Source of the DNA: Streptomyces panaciradicis
GTDB lineage: Bacteria; Actinomycetota; Actinomycetes; Streptomycetales; Streptomycetaceae
Length of the DNA stretch: 64,000 bases
Assembly: GCF_023516615.1 (NCBI RefSeq)
Contig: NZ_JAMGBF010000083.1
Span: forward strand, 1-64,000
Direction of reading: 5' to 3'
In this document: positions 8,639 to 17,154 of the stretch, piece by piece
Layout: every line of letters starts with the position of its first letter
Numbering within the stretch: position 1 is the first letter of the stretch
The notes under the pieces: model-generated
Database searches by the model: none
The model's input: the letters and a program-made list of their open reading frames with translations, nothing else
Told to the model about the DNA's origin: nothing
Made by a program: the position numbers and the translations under genes

Positions 8639-9598
8639 TCACGGCCGCTCGGGCAGCTCCGTGTGAAGGCGTATCGTCGTGCCCTCGGCGGGCGTGGAGC
8701 GGATCTCCACGAGGTCGCAGAGCTGGTGGATGAGCCACAGGCCGCGTCCGCCGACCTGGGTGGCGGTCGGCCTGATGCGTCCGGCCAGCGGATCTGCGAT
8801 GTAGCCGGCGTCACGGAACTCGCACACGAGCCGGCCGTCCTCACTCCACAGGCGCAGCACGCCACGTCCGCCGCCGTGGTGGATGCTGTTCGCGGCCACC
8901 TCCGTGGCGGCCAGATGCAGTTCGCGCAGCCGCCGCTCGGCCAGGCCGTGTCGTTCGGCGCAGGCTGCGATCTTGTCCCGCAGAGCGGGCAGGTCACCGT
9001 TGCCGTAGGCGAATTCGTCGTGCGGATCGCAGGGATGGGTGAGCGGGGCGAAGGCGTACGCTGCCTGCGGATCGTAGTCCTCGCACGGCGACGTCCGGCC
9101 GTCCCTGCGCATCTCGGGGTGGCAGCGGGCCATCTCCCTCAGCGCGGCCCTGCTGTCGGCGACGTCGTAGGGGCACAGCAGCCACCAGGCCGGGCCCTGC
9201 GCGAAGGCCTTGTTGAGCAGCCACTCGTGGTAGCGCAGTTCCGCGGCCTCGGCCGGGCTGCGCACGTCCTCCCAGGGGGATTCGCCGATGCCGCGGACGG
9301 GCCGCCCGTCCGACGCGTGCCCTTGGAGCCACTCCTGCCAGGCCGCGATGAGCCTGCCCGGATGATGCGCCACCTCGCTGGTGTCGACGTAGCGCACGGC
9401 CTCGTCCTCGCGGATCTCGGCACGCAGCAAGGACGCCTTGTGGTGCGGAACGGCCACCACGACGGCCTCGCCGCCGTCCAGGGCGTCCTGGATGAAGCTC
9501 GCGGTGCCCTCGACGAACTCCTCCCGGCCGGAGTAGGGATACAGCTCGTGCCGGTAGCCCGTGTCGGGTGCGGTGGGAAGGGGAGGGGAGGACGTCAC
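8639..9598 (-). CDS. MEDS sensor fused to anti-sigma-type HATPase
   Basis: The protein has 319 residues. Residues about 10-185 form a MEDS domain (DcmR-like sensory domain), starting HELYPYSGREEFVEGTASF. Residues about 195-315 form a GHKL ATPase of the RsbW type: the N-box ELHLAATEVAANSIHHG, the FRDAG ADP-binding loop and the GGRGLWLIHQLCD lid. There is no phosphoacceptor His, so it should act as a Ser/Thr kinase on STAS partners rather than as a two-component kinase. The GTG at 9598 overlaps the stop of the upstream gene (GTGA). No sigma factor lies nearby, so the final target must be encoded elsewhere. Confidence 0.8.
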   Translation of the reverse strand: MTSSPPLPTAPDTGYRHELYPYSGREEFVEGTASFIQDALDGGEAVVVAVPHHKASLLRAEIREDEAVRYVDTSEVAHHPGRLIAAWQEWLQGHASDGRPVRGIGESPWEDVRSPAEAAELRYHEWLLNKAFAQGPAWWLLCPYDVADSRAALREMARCHPEMRRDGRTSPCEDYDPQAAYAFAPLTHPCDPHDEFAYGNGDLPALRDKIAACAERHGLAERRLRELHLAATEVAANSIHHGGGRGVLRLWSEDGRLVCEFRDAGYIADPLAGRIRPTATQVGGRGLWLIHQLCDLVEIRSTPAEGTTIRLHTELPERP

Positions 9599-10374
9599 GA
9601 CGCGATCACCACCGGGATGTCGGGTACCGCGAATCCGGACAGCTCCCAGGCCAGCCGTACGGTCTCGTTGGTGCCTTCCAGGATGACCTTGCGTTCCGGA
9701 AGGTGCCTGGCGGCGTCGGCGAGCGCGCTCATCCCGGCGGCGTCGAAGAACTCCACCGCGTGGCACAGCAGACGGACCGTCGCCGTCTGGGCGAGGAGCG
9801 TGCACAGGACGGTGCTGAAGGCGGTGGCGCCTTCGCTGTCGATGATTCCGCTCACCGTCCATCCCTCCTTCCCCGTCCGGTAGACCTGGAACGCGGGTGG
9901 CCCGGAACTGCTGCCCAGTCGGTGGGGGTGTACGCACCGGATCTGCTGCAGCGTGAGGAGGTCGAAGTCGCCGCTGTAGGCGCACACCACCATGGCCCCG
10001 GTGTCCGCGGCGAACTCCTCGAGATCGAGTTCGCTGCGCAACAGCTCCTTCGTACGTCCGGTGCGGCAGCCGAGCGTGACATGGCGCAGCACGCGCAGTG
10101 AGCGGAAGCCCTCGCGGTCGGCGTTGGCGGCCTCGCGACGCACCGCGGCGAGGAGGGAGCCGCCCAGCCGGGCCGGATCGAGGACCAGAGAGCCGAACTC
10201 GCTGTCACGGTGGAGGGCCGGTCCCACGATCACCACTTTGTCGCCGTGGAGTGCCCCGTCCGCCACGAAGGCCCGGCTGCGGTCGACGACGTCGTCGGTG
10301 CGCTTGAGCATCTGGCAGACGTGATCACCGGCGTCGACCTCGTCCAGGGTCGCCAGGGTGCGCGACGCTCTCAA
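9595..10374 (-). CDS. MEDS-STAS fusion protein
   Basis: The protein has 259 residues. A MEDS domain (about residues 1-160) opens with the signature AGDHVCQMLKR. A C-terminal STAS domain (about 165-255) contains AVEFFDAAGMSALADAARHL. The usual DSSG phosphorylation site of STAS antagonists is replaced by DAAG, so the serine that the partner kinase would phosphorylate is missing. The TTG at 10374 is the only start with a good site (AGGGGAG, 5 bases away). The stop overlaps the next gene's GTG. It may act as a sensor-gated, phosphorylation-insensitive binder of the neighbouring kinase; this is inference. Confidence 0.75.
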   Translation of the reverse strand: MRASRTLATLDEVDAGDHVCQMLKRTDDVVDRSRAFVADGALHGDKVVIVGPALHRDSEFGSLVLDPARLGGSLLAAVRREAANADREGFRSLRVLRHVTLGCRTGRTKELLRSELDLEEFAADTGAMVVCAYSGDFDLLTLQQIRCVHPHRLGSSSGPPAFQVYRTGKEGWTVSGIIDSEGATAFSTVLCTLLAQTATVRLLCHAVEFFDAAGMSALADAARHLPERKVILEGTNETVRLAWELSGFAVPDIPVVIAS

Positions 10375-10489
10375 AGCTTCTCCCCTCGCTTGCCCGTCAA
10401 CTTTAGAGGACCGGCACGCGGCCCCGGCCGTCGGTGTGGCGGTCCGTGACCGGCTGACCTCGATGGTTGCGGGCGGGACGCGGTGCGGC

Positions 10490-10507
10490 TTGACCTCAAG
10501 CGCTTGA
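10490..10507 (+). promoter_or_regulatory. Likely autoregulatory MerR operator/promoter
   Basis: A TTGACC -35-like hexamer (10490-10495) abuts a perfect 12-bp palindrome, TCAAGCGCTTGA (10496-10507), 19 bases before the MerR start codon. MerR proteins bind such palindromes between or beside promoter elements. The position fits autoregulation of the MerR-reductase pair. Confidence 0.6.
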
Positions 10508-10526
10508 AGTGTCGGAGGCTTGCGGC

Positions 10527-10979
10527 ATGGCAGCGATCGAAGAGCACGCCGCGGGGCTGACCATCCAGGAGATGGCACGCCGGTCGGGCTTCAGCGAACC
10601 CACGCTCCGCTACTACGAGAAGATCGGCCTGCTCGGAACGGTCGCCCGCGAGGACTCCAGCGGGCACCGCCGGTACGGGCCGGCGATCGTGGAGCGCGTC
10701 CTGGCGCTGTCCTGCCTGCGGTCTTCGGGCATGACCGTCACCGGGATGCGCCACTACCTGGACCTGCGCGCCCGCGGAGACGCCGCCGCGGCCGAGCAGC
10801 ACGAGTTGTTCGCCGCGCACGCCGACAGGCTGGCCGCCGAGATCGACCGGCTGCGCCTCCGCCTCGCCTATCTGCGCGGCAAGGCGGACCTGTGGGACGC
10901 CCGGGCCCGCGGGGACGAGGACGCCGAGAAGCAGGCCATCGACGACGTCACCGACGTCATGGACCGATTCACCGACTGA
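10527..10979 (+). CDS. MerR-family transcriptional regulator
   Basis: The protein has 150 residues. The N-terminal winged helix (about 12-80) has LTIQEMARRSGFSEPTLRYY and the wing GHRRYGPAIVERV. A long dimerisation helix rich in AEIDRLRLRLAYLRGK follows. No Cys pair for metal binding is present, so it resembles regulators of adjacent NAD(P)-dependent reductases rather than metal sensors. The ATG at 10527 follows GGAGG at 8 bases; the GTG at 10509 lacks a site. It ends 11 bases before the reductase gene, so the two are co-transcribed, and a palindrome lies just upstream. Confidence 0.85.
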   Translation: MAAIEEHAAGLTIQEMARRSGFSEPTLRYYEKIGLLGTVAREDSSGHRRYGPAIVERVLALSCLRSSGMTVTGMRHYLDLRARGDAAAAEQHELFAAHADRLAAEIDRLRLRLAYLRGKADLWDARARGDEDAEKQAIDDVTDVMDRFTD

Positions 10980-10990
10980 AGGACCGCACC

Positions 10991-12058
10991 TTGAGCACAG
11001 ACCATGTCACCGCATCCCCCGCAGCCGTCGGAACGGTGCTCGTCACGGGAGGCACCGGTTTCGTCGGCGGTCATTCCGTCGCCCGGCTGCTCGCCGAGGG
11101 ACACCGGGTCCGGGTGACGGTCCGCGAGCCCGGACAGCAGGCCCAGGTCCTGGCCGCGCTGCGGCGGGCCGAGGTCGACCCGGCCGGCCGGCTGGAGTTC
11201 GCCGTCGCCGAACTGGGCGCCGACCGCGGCTGGGCGCAGGCCATGGACGGGGTCGGCCACCTGCTGCACCACGCGTCCCCCTTCCCCGTCACTCCGCCCG
11301 AGACGGAGGACGAACTCGTCCGTCCGGCCCGCGACGGCGCCCTGCGTGTCCTCGCCGCGGCCCGGGCCGCCGGCATCCCGCGGGTGGTGATGACGTCGTC
11401 CTACGCCGCCGTCGGATACACGCCGAAACCCGGCGACCACTACTCCGAGACCGACTGGACCGACCCCCACACCCCGGGCCTGCCCGCGTATCACAAGTCC
11501 AAGGTGCTGGCCGAGCGAGCCGCCTGGGAGCATGTGCGCGCCCACGGCGACATCGAGCTGACGGTCGTCAACCCCACCGGCATCTTCGGTCCGCAACTCG
11601 GCGACCGGCCGTCGGGCTCCCTCGGCCTGGTCAGAAACATGCTGACCGGGCGGATGCCGGTGGTGCCGGTCATGTACTTCGGCGTCGTCGACGTGCGGGA
11701 CGTCGTGGACCTGCACCTGCGCGCCATGCTGCACCCGAAGGCGGCGGGCGAACGTTTCATCGCCGTCGGCGGGCCGGCCGTCAGCCTCCTCGGCATGGCG
11801 CGGATCCTGCGCGAGCACTTCCCCGCCGCGGCCGGACTGCTGCCCTCCGCGGAAATGACCATCGAGCAGGTACGGGAGGCCGCCGAGACCGAACCGGCCC
11901 TGCGGGACGCCGCTGCTCTGGGCGGCCGCATTCCGGTCATCAGCAACGACAAGGCGCGTGCGGTGCTGGGATGGCGACCCCGGGACGTCGTGGAGACGAT
12001 CGTGGCGAGTGCCGAGAGCCAGATCCGACGGGGACTGGAGCTGCCGGACGCCGGCTGA
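10991..12058 (+). CDS. NAD(P)-dependent extended-SDR reductase/epimerase
   Basis: The protein has 355 residues. The Rossmann motif VLVTGGTGFVGGHSVARLL (about residues 14-32) is followed by the catalytic PAYHKSKVLAE (YxxxK) and VVNPTGIFGPQLGD, typical of dihydroflavonol-reductase-like extended SDRs that reduce aldehydes or ketones. The TTG at 10991 follows AAGGACCGCACC and is the only start that fits. It forms a two-gene unit with the MerR regulator upstream. The substrate is unknown; similar pairs often respond to reactive aldehydes, which is inference here. Confidence 0.82.
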   Translation: MSTDHVTASPAAVGTVLVTGGTGFVGGHSVARLLAEGHRVRVTVREPGQQAQVLAALRRAEVDPAGRLEFAVAELGADRGWAQAMDGVGHLLHHASPFPVTPPETEDELVRPARDGALRVLAAARAAGIPRVVMTSSYAAVGYTPKPGDHYSETDWTDPHTPGLPAYHKSKVLAERAAWEHVRAHGDIELTVVNPTGIFGPQLGDRPSGSLGLVRNMLTGRMPVVPVMYFGVVDVRDVVDLHLRAMLHPKAAGERFIAVGGPAVSLLGMARILREHFPAAAGLLPSAEMTIEQVREAAETEPALRDAAALGGRIPVISNDKARAVLGWRPRDVVETIVASAESQIRRGLELPDAG

Positions 12059-12160
12059 GCCACCGGGCGGGACGAGTCTGCCCTGCCCCGTGCCGCGGAC
12101 TTACCCGATTCTTGACGAACGCGCGGGACTGGCAGGCCGATCCAGGGCAATGAGCGAGGG

Positions 12161-13744
12161 GTGATACGCAAGGCAATCGTCGCTCTGTTCCTGGCGGGCG
12201 GCATCGCGGCCGCCGTCGCCGCGGCCGTCCTCTCGCCCTGGTGGTGCCTGGCCGCCGTACCCCTGTGCCTGCTGGGGCTCGTCGGCGCGGCCGACCTGCT
12301 GCAGCGGGAGCACTCCGTGCTGCGCAACTACCCGGTCCTCGGGCATGCCCGCTTCCTCATGGAGCGCATCCGCCCCGAGCTCCAGCAGTACTTCATCGAG
12401 CGCAACTACGACGGGCGGCCCTTCGACCGGGACGTGCGCAGCATCGTCTACGAGCGGGCGAAGGGCACCGAGGCCGAACAGCCCTACGGCACCGAACGCG
12501 ACGTCTACCAGCCCGGTTACGAGTTCCTGGTGCCGTCGATGGCTCCCTGCCCGGTGCCCGAGACGCCGCCGCGGGTGCGGATCGGCGGCCCGGACTGCGC
12601 GCGCCCGTACGACATGGCGCTGCTGAACGTGTCGGCGATGAGCTTCGGCTCGCTCTCGGCGAACGCCGTCCTCGCCCTCAACGGCGGCGCCGCCGCAGGG
12701 GGTTTCGCCCACGACACCGGAGAGGGCGGACTGTCGGAGTACCACCTGCGGCCGGGCGGGGACCTGGTGTGGGAGATCGGCACCGGGTACTTCGGCTGCC
12801 GTACTCCCGACGGCGACTTCGACCCGGGCGAGTTCGCCGACAAGGCGGCGCACGACCACGTCAAGTGCGTGTCCCTGAAGCTGTCGCAGGGGGCCAAGCC
12901 GGGCATCGGCGGGGTGCTGCCGGGCGCGAAGGTCAACGCCGAGATAGCGAAGGTGCGGGACGTGCCCGAGGGGAAGACGGTGATCTCACCGCCGTACCAC
13001 CGGGTGTTCTCCACCCCGCGCGAACTCGTCCGGTTCATCGCGCGGATGCGGGAGCTGTCCGGCGGCAAGCCGACCGGGTTCAAGCTGTGCGTCGGCTCGC
13101 GCCGTCAGTTCCTCGCCGTGTGCAAGGCCATGCTGGCCGAGGGGACCGCGCCCGACTTCATCATCGTGGACGGCGGCGAGGGCGGTACCGGCGCCGCGCC
13201 CCTGGAGTTCGCCGATCATGTGGGCACGCCCCTGACCGAGGGGCTGCTCACGGTGCACAACGCCCTTGTCGGCACCGGCCTGCGCGACCGTGTCCGGATC
13301 GGCGCGAGCGGCAAGATCGCCACCGGTACGGATCTGGTCAAACGTCTGGTGCAGGGCGCGGACTACGGCAACGCGGCCCGGGCGATGATGTTCGCCGTCG
13401 GCTGCATTCAGGCCCAGCGCTGCCACACCAACACCTGTCCCACCGGCGTGACGACACAGGACCCCCGGCGGGCCCGCGCCCTCGACGTGCGCGACAAGAC
13501 GCCGCGCGTCCAGCGGTTCCAGGAAGCCACCGTGGCGAGCGCCCTGCAGATCATGGCGTCCATGGGCGTGACCGACCCCGCCGACCTGCGCCCGCACATG
13601 CTCCGCCGGCGCATCGACCCCTACACCGAACGCTCCTACGAGGAGCTGTACGAGTGGCTGGAGCCGGGGCAGTTGCTCGCCGGGTCCCCGCAGTCCTGGG
13701 CGGCCGACTGGAAGGCCGCCGACCCTGACCACTTCACCGTCTGA
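12161..13744 (+). CDS. FMN-binding glutamate-synthase-like protein with N-terminal membrane anchor
   Basis: The protein has 527 residues. A hydrophobic N-terminus (about residues 5-48) suggests two membrane helices or an anchor. The rest is the FMN-binding barrel of glutamate synthase (GltB central region): SAMSFGSLSANAVLALNGGA, VDGGEGGTGAAP, and the cluster-binding CIQAQRCHTNTCP, with cysteines spaced as for a 3Fe-4S cluster (about residues 413-424). No glutaminase or GltD part is present, so it is a stand-alone GltB2-type protein whose reaction is not well established. It is followed 17 bases later by the TPP enzyme gene and is probably co-transcribed with it. Confidence 0.82.
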   Translation: MIRKAIVALFLAGGIAAAVAAAVLSPWWCLAAVPLCLLGLVGAADLLQREHSVLRNYPVLGHARFLMERIRPELQQYFIERNYDGRPFDRDVRSIVYERAKGTEAEQPYGTERDVYQPGYEFLVPSMAPCPVPETPPRVRIGGPDCARPYDMALLNVSAMSFGSLSANAVLALNGGAAAGGFAHDTGEGGLSEYHLRPGGDLVWEIGTGYFGCRTPDGDFDPGEFADKAAHDHVKCVSLKLSQGAKPGIGGVLPGAKVNAEIAKVRDVPEGKTVISPPYHRVFSTPRELVRFIARMRELSGGKPTGFKLCVGSRRQFLAVCKAMLAEGTAPDFIIVDGGEGGTGAAPLEFADHVGTPLTEGLLTVHNALVGTGLRDRVRIGASGKIATGTDLVKRLVQGADYGNAARAMMFAVGCIQAQRCHTNTCPTGVTTQDPRRARALDVRDKTPRVQRFQEATVASALQIMASMGVTDPADLRPHMLRRRIDPYTERSYEELYEWLEPGQLLAGSPQSWAADWKAADPDHFTV

Positions 13745-13761
13745 CCTTGGAGGAGACCATC

Positions 13762-15525
13762 GTGGCCCGTACCGTCGCCCGCGTGATCGTGGACGCACTG
13801 AGCGAACTCGGCGTGCGCCAGGTGTTCGGCGTCGTGGGAGACGCGCTCAACCCCCTGACGGACGCCGTGCGCACCACCGAGGGCCTGGAGTGGGTGGGCT
13901 GCCGGCACGAGGAGGCCGCCGCGTTCGCCGCGAGCGCCCAGTCGCAGCTCTCGGGCACCCTCGGAGTCTGCATGGGCACCGTCGGACCCGGCTCCGTCCA
14001 CCTGCTCAACGGGCTGTACGACGCGGCCAAGAGCCACACCCCCGTCCTGGCGATCGCCGGGCAGGTGCCACTGGCCGAACTCGGCACCGACTACTTCCAG
14101 GAAGTCGACAACGACGCCCTCTTCAGCGACGTCGCCGTCTTCCGCGCCACCATCACCTCGGCCGACCAGATGCCGCAGATGCTGGAGACGGCAGTCCGCC
14201 ACGCCCTGGGCCGCAAGGGCGTCGCCGTCCTGACGGTCCCCGGCGACCTCGGCGAACGCGAACTGAGCACCGACCGCCCCGCCCGGTTCGCGCTCGACGC
14301 GCCGCTCAGCCGACCGGAGGAGCCCGCGGTGCGGCGCGCCGCCGAGCTCCTGGACCGCTCCGAACGGATCACGCTGCTCGTCGGACGGGGCGCACACGGC
14401 GCCCGCGAGGACGTCCTCGCCCTGGCCGACCGGCTGGCCGCGCCCATGGTCCTCACCCTCAAGGCCAAGGAAGGCTTCGAAGGCGACGCCAATCCGTTCC
14501 AGGTCGGCCAGACGGGCCTCATCGGCAACCCGGCCGCCGCGTCCGCCCTCCAGGAGGCGGACACCCTGCTGCTCCTGGGCACCGACTTCCCCTACCGGGA
14601 CTGGTATCCGGAAGGCAAGACCGTCATCCAGGTGGACACCGAGGCCGCCCACATCGGACGGCGGGTGCCCGTCGAGGTCGGTCTCGTCGGCGACACCGGT
14701 GCCACCGTCCGCGACCTCCTCATCCACCTCACGGCCGCCCCCGCCGGGTCGGACGGCGCACGGGACCGTTCGCACCTGGACAAGGCCCGGGAGCGGTTCG
14801 AGCAGTGGCGCGAGGGGCAGGCCCGGCTGGCCGACCCCGCACACGACAAGGGCCTGCTCGGCCGCATGCGCTCGTCGTTGGACAACCGCACCCACGACAT
14901 CCGCCCCGAGGCGCTGGCGGCCGTGGTGGACCGGCTGGCCGCCGACGACGCCGTCTTCACCTCCGACACGGGCATGGCGACGGTATGGCTCTCGCGCTTC
15001 GTGGAGATGCGGGGAGAACGGCGCCTGATCGGCTCCTACAACCTCGGCTCCATGGCCAACGCCATGCCCCAGGCGCTCGGCGCACAGTGCCTCGACCGCG
15101 AGCGGCAGGTCGTGGCCTTCTGCGGCGACGGCGGGCTGAGCATGCTCCTGGGCGACCTCATGACGCTCAAGACGCAGCGGCTCCCCGTGAAGCTCGTCGT
15201 CTTCGACAACCGCCGTCTGGGCATGGTCAAGCTGGAGCAGGAGCAGGCCGGGCTCCCGGAGTTCGGCACCGTCCTGGACAACCCCGACTTCGCCGCCGTG
15301 GCCACGGCCATGGGCATCACCGGCATCCGGGTCACCGACCCGGGCGACCTGGAGAAGGCGGTGCGCCGGGCCTTCGACACCCCCGGCCCGGTGCTGCTCG
15401 ACGTCCTCACCAACCCCGACGAGATCGCCGTACCGGCCAAGCCGACCGTCGAGCAGGGCTGGGGATTCGCGGTGGCCAAGGTGAAGGAGATCGTCCGCAG
15501 CCACGGGGACGGCGACGCGCGCTGA
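13762..15525 (+). CDS. Thiamine-diphosphate enzyme, pyruvate oxidase/quinone dehydrogenase type
   Basis: The protein has 587 residues. An N-terminal Pyr domain carries the catalytic Glu in GCRHEEAAAFAAS (about residue 50). A middle domain follows, and a C-terminal PP domain has the metal/TPP motif CGDGGLSMLLGDLMTLKTQ. The pattern and length fit PoxB-like pyruvate:quinone oxidoreductase, which converts pyruvate to acetate and CO2 with FAD and passes electrons to quinones. Acetolactate synthase-like enzymes are the alternative. The GTG at 13762 follows GGAGGAGACCATC and is preferred over an earlier TTG that overlaps this site. It is in the same orientation and close to the GltB-like gene. Confidence 0.8.
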   Translation: MARTVARVIVDALSELGVRQVFGVVGDALNPLTDAVRTTEGLEWVGCRHEEAAAFAASAQSQLSGTLGVCMGTVGPGSVHLLNGLYDAAKSHTPVLAIAGQVPLAELGTDYFQEVDNDALFSDVAVFRATITSADQMPQMLETAVRHALGRKGVAVLTVPGDLGERELSTDRPARFALDAPLSRPEEPAVRRAAELLDRSERITLLVGRGAHGAREDVLALADRLAAPMVLTLKAKEGFEGDANPFQVGQTGLIGNPAAASALQEADTLLLLGTDFPYRDWYPEGKTVIQVDTEAAHIGRRVPVEVGLVGDTGATVRDLLIHLTAAPAGSDGARDRSHLDKARERFEQWREGQARLADPAHDKGLLGRMRSSLDNRTHDIRPEALAAVVDRLAADDAVFTSDTGMATVWLSRFVEMRGERRLIGSYNLGSMANAMPQALGAQCLDRERQVVAFCGDGGLSMLLGDLMTLKTQRLPVKLVVFDNRRLGMVKLEQEQAGLPEFGTVLDNPDFAAVATAMGITGIRVTDPGDLEKAVRRAFDTPGPVLLDVLTNPDEIAVPAKPTVEQGWGFAVAKVKEIVRSHGDGDAR

Positions 15526-15565
15526 ACCGGGCAAGATGGTGCGTTCGAGGCCGTCCGGGGGCGGT

Positions 15566-15581
15566 CCGATTTAGAAATCGG
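15566..15581. promoter_or_regulatory. Perfect palindrome between the TPP enzyme and permease genes
   Basis: CCGATTTAGAAATCGG is a 7-2-7 inverted repeat. It lies 41 bases after the TPP enzyme stop and 57 bases before the permease start, in unusually AT-rich sequence for this window. It could be an operator for the permease gene or a weak terminator; no T-run follows. Confidence 0.45.
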
Positions 15582-15637
15582 CGTCTGTGGGGACACGTAG
15601 CTGCGTGGTCTCGATGACGTGAGGCGGTGACCTGCCG

Positions 15638-16855
15638 GTGAGCGACGTGCCGCGTCGGCCGCCCCGACGTCCGGGTGCGGGCCCAGGAGCCGGCCGCGGG
15701 GCGAGTCGTGGCCCGCGGCGGATGCGGTACGTCGTGCTCGGCAGCCGGCCCGCGCGTGGCGTCGGAACCGTGGCCCGGGCCCGCAGGGCCGCTACGGAAG
15801 AACGGTGCCCCGACGGCGTGGCCGTGCACCACGGGCTGAAGGTGGGCGCCGCGTACGCCTGGCGGCTGCTGGTGTGCGGGGCGGCCGTGTACGCGGGCTT
15901 CGTGATCCTCGGGCGGCTGCAACTGGTCGCCGTGGCGCTGTTCCTCGCCCTCGTGGTGACCTCCGTCCTGCGCCCGCTCGCCGATCTGCTGGCGCGCCGG
16001 CTGCCCCGAGCCCTGGCGGTCGTGATCAGCGTCGTGGGCAGCCTGATGGCGGTCCTCGGCCTGCTGGCGCTGATCGGTGAACTGGTGGCGAGCGAGTGGA
16101 ACAAGCTCGGCCGGGAGTTCAGCGGGGGCATCGGGCGCATCGAACGGTGGCTGCAGGGACCGCCCTTCCACGTGAGCCCCACGGTGATGTCGGACCTTCA
16201 GGGCAAGCTGAACACCTTCGTCTCCGAGCACCGCTCCACACTGATCAGCAGCGCCGTGAGCGGCGCCGGACGGCTCGTGGAGGTGCTGACGGCAGGCGTG
16301 CTGGCGCTGTTCTGCTCGCTGTTCTTCATCCATTCCGGCGACCGCTTCTGGACCTGGTTCCAGGAGTGGCTGCCGCATCCGGCCCGGGACCCGTGGAGCC
16401 GTGCGGGCCGTGCGGCGTGGCGGACCTTCGCCGGGTACACGCGGGGCATCTTCATCGTGGCGGCGACCAACGCGGTACTGGTCGGCGTCGCCCTGTTCGT
16501 GCTGCGGGTGCCGCTGGCGCTGCCGCTGACGCTGCTGGAGTTCTTCGCCGCGTTCATCCCGCTGGTGGGGTCGCCCATCGCGCTGGGCGTGGCCACGGTG
16601 GTCGCCCTCGCCTCGCGCGGTCCGGTCATCGCGATCGTGGTCCTCGCGCTGATCGTCATCGTCGGCCAGATCGAGGGCCACGTCCTGCACCCGCTGGTGA
16701 TGAGCTGGGCGGTCCGGCTGCACCCGGTCGTCGTGGCCCTGTCGGTCATCGCCGGCGGCGTCCTGGCCGGCGTGGTCGGAGCGGTGGTGGCGGTGCCGAT
16801 GGTCTCGGTGGCCTGGGCGGTGCACGGCGAACTACGCGGCCGCCCGGTGCCGTGA
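15638..16855 (+). CDS. AI-2E family transporter (PerM/YdiK-like permease)
   Basis: The protein has 405 residues. A basic, disordered N-terminus (about residues 1-70) is followed by about eight membrane helices, with a soluble loop between the first two pairs. The family signature segment FIPLVGSPIALGVATVVAL and the ending VVGAVVAVPMVS are clear. The family includes autoinducer-2 exporters and Na+/H+ antiporters, so the name does not fix the cargo. The GTG at 15638 is taken as start with only a weak site; starts at later Met codons (such as MRYVVLGS) are possible and would shorten it by 28 residues. Confidence 0.75.
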   Translation: MSDVPRRPPRRPGAGPGAGRGASRGPRRMRYVVLGSRPARGVGTVARARRAATEERCPDGVAVHHGLKVGAAYAWRLLVCGAAVYAGFVILGRLQLVAVALFLALVVTSVLRPLADLLARRLPRALAVVISVVGSLMAVLGLLALIGELVASEWNKLGREFSGGIGRIERWLQGPPFHVSPTVMSDLQGKLNTFVSEHRSTLISSAVSGAGRLVEVLTAGVLALFCSLFFIHSGDRFWTWFQEWLPHPARDPWSRAGRAAWRTFAGYTRGIFIVAATNAVLVGVALFVLRVPLALPLTLLEFFAAFIPLVGSPIALGVATVVALASRGPVIAIVVLALIVIVGQIEGHVLHPLVMSWAVRLHPVVVALSVIAGGVLAGVVGAVVAVPMVSVAWAVHGELRGRPVP

Positions 16856-16889
16856 GGGAGAACTGCGCCGTCGCCGCACGTCGCGCCGG

Positions 16890-17090
16890 TCAGGGACTGG
16901 TGCTGGTGTAGCGCACGCCGGGACCCCACTTCTCCTGGGCCGCCGCCATGCACCACCGGCACAGCGGGCTGCCGCCGGAGCCGTACTTGTGGGTCTTGCG
17001 CTGGCAGGCGGCGCACGGGCCCACCTTGTCACCGGGGCAGGTGAGCGCGGACGGATCGGGCTCGCTGACCGGAGGCGGGGGAGTCGTCAT
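16890..17090 (-). CDS. Small zinc-ribbon protein
   Basis: The protein has 66 residues and is Pro-rich at the N-terminus. Two CxxC-type knuckles, GPCAACQRKT and PLCRWCMAA, can bind zinc. Proteins of this form are common in Streptomyces near DUF6233 genes, and their function is unknown to me. The ATG at 17090 has AGGA about 10 bases upstream; a GTG 42 bases further upstream would add 14 residues. It follows the DUF6233 gene on the same strand with 45 bases between them, so they are probably co-transcribed. Confidence 0.65.
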   Translation of the reverse strand: MTTPPPPVSEPDPSALTCPGDKVGPCAACQRKTHKYGSGGSPLCRWCMAAAQEKWGPGVRYTSTSP

Positions 17091-17121
17091 GGGGAGAGAT
17101 CCTGTTCTGGGCGATTGGTTC

Positions 17122-17154
17122 ATATCGCCCAAGATTCAGGATATCGGGCGATAT
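17122..17154. repeat. ATATCGCCC inverted repeat at the DUF6233 3' end
   Basis: ATATCGCCC (17122-17130) and GGGCGATAT (17146-17154) form a perfect 9-bp inverted repeat with a 15-base spacer. It spans the stop codon of the DUF6233 gene and precedes the zinc-ribbon gene. An additional partial copy (GGGCGATT, 17110-17117) lies beside it. It could be a processing hairpin between the two genes or an operator. Confidence 0.45.

Noticed and set aside
12241..13728. 495-codon plus-strand frame inside the glutamate-synthase-like gene
   Set aside because: Shadow frame with Arg/Gly-rich composition; the other frame has conserved cofactor and cluster motifs.
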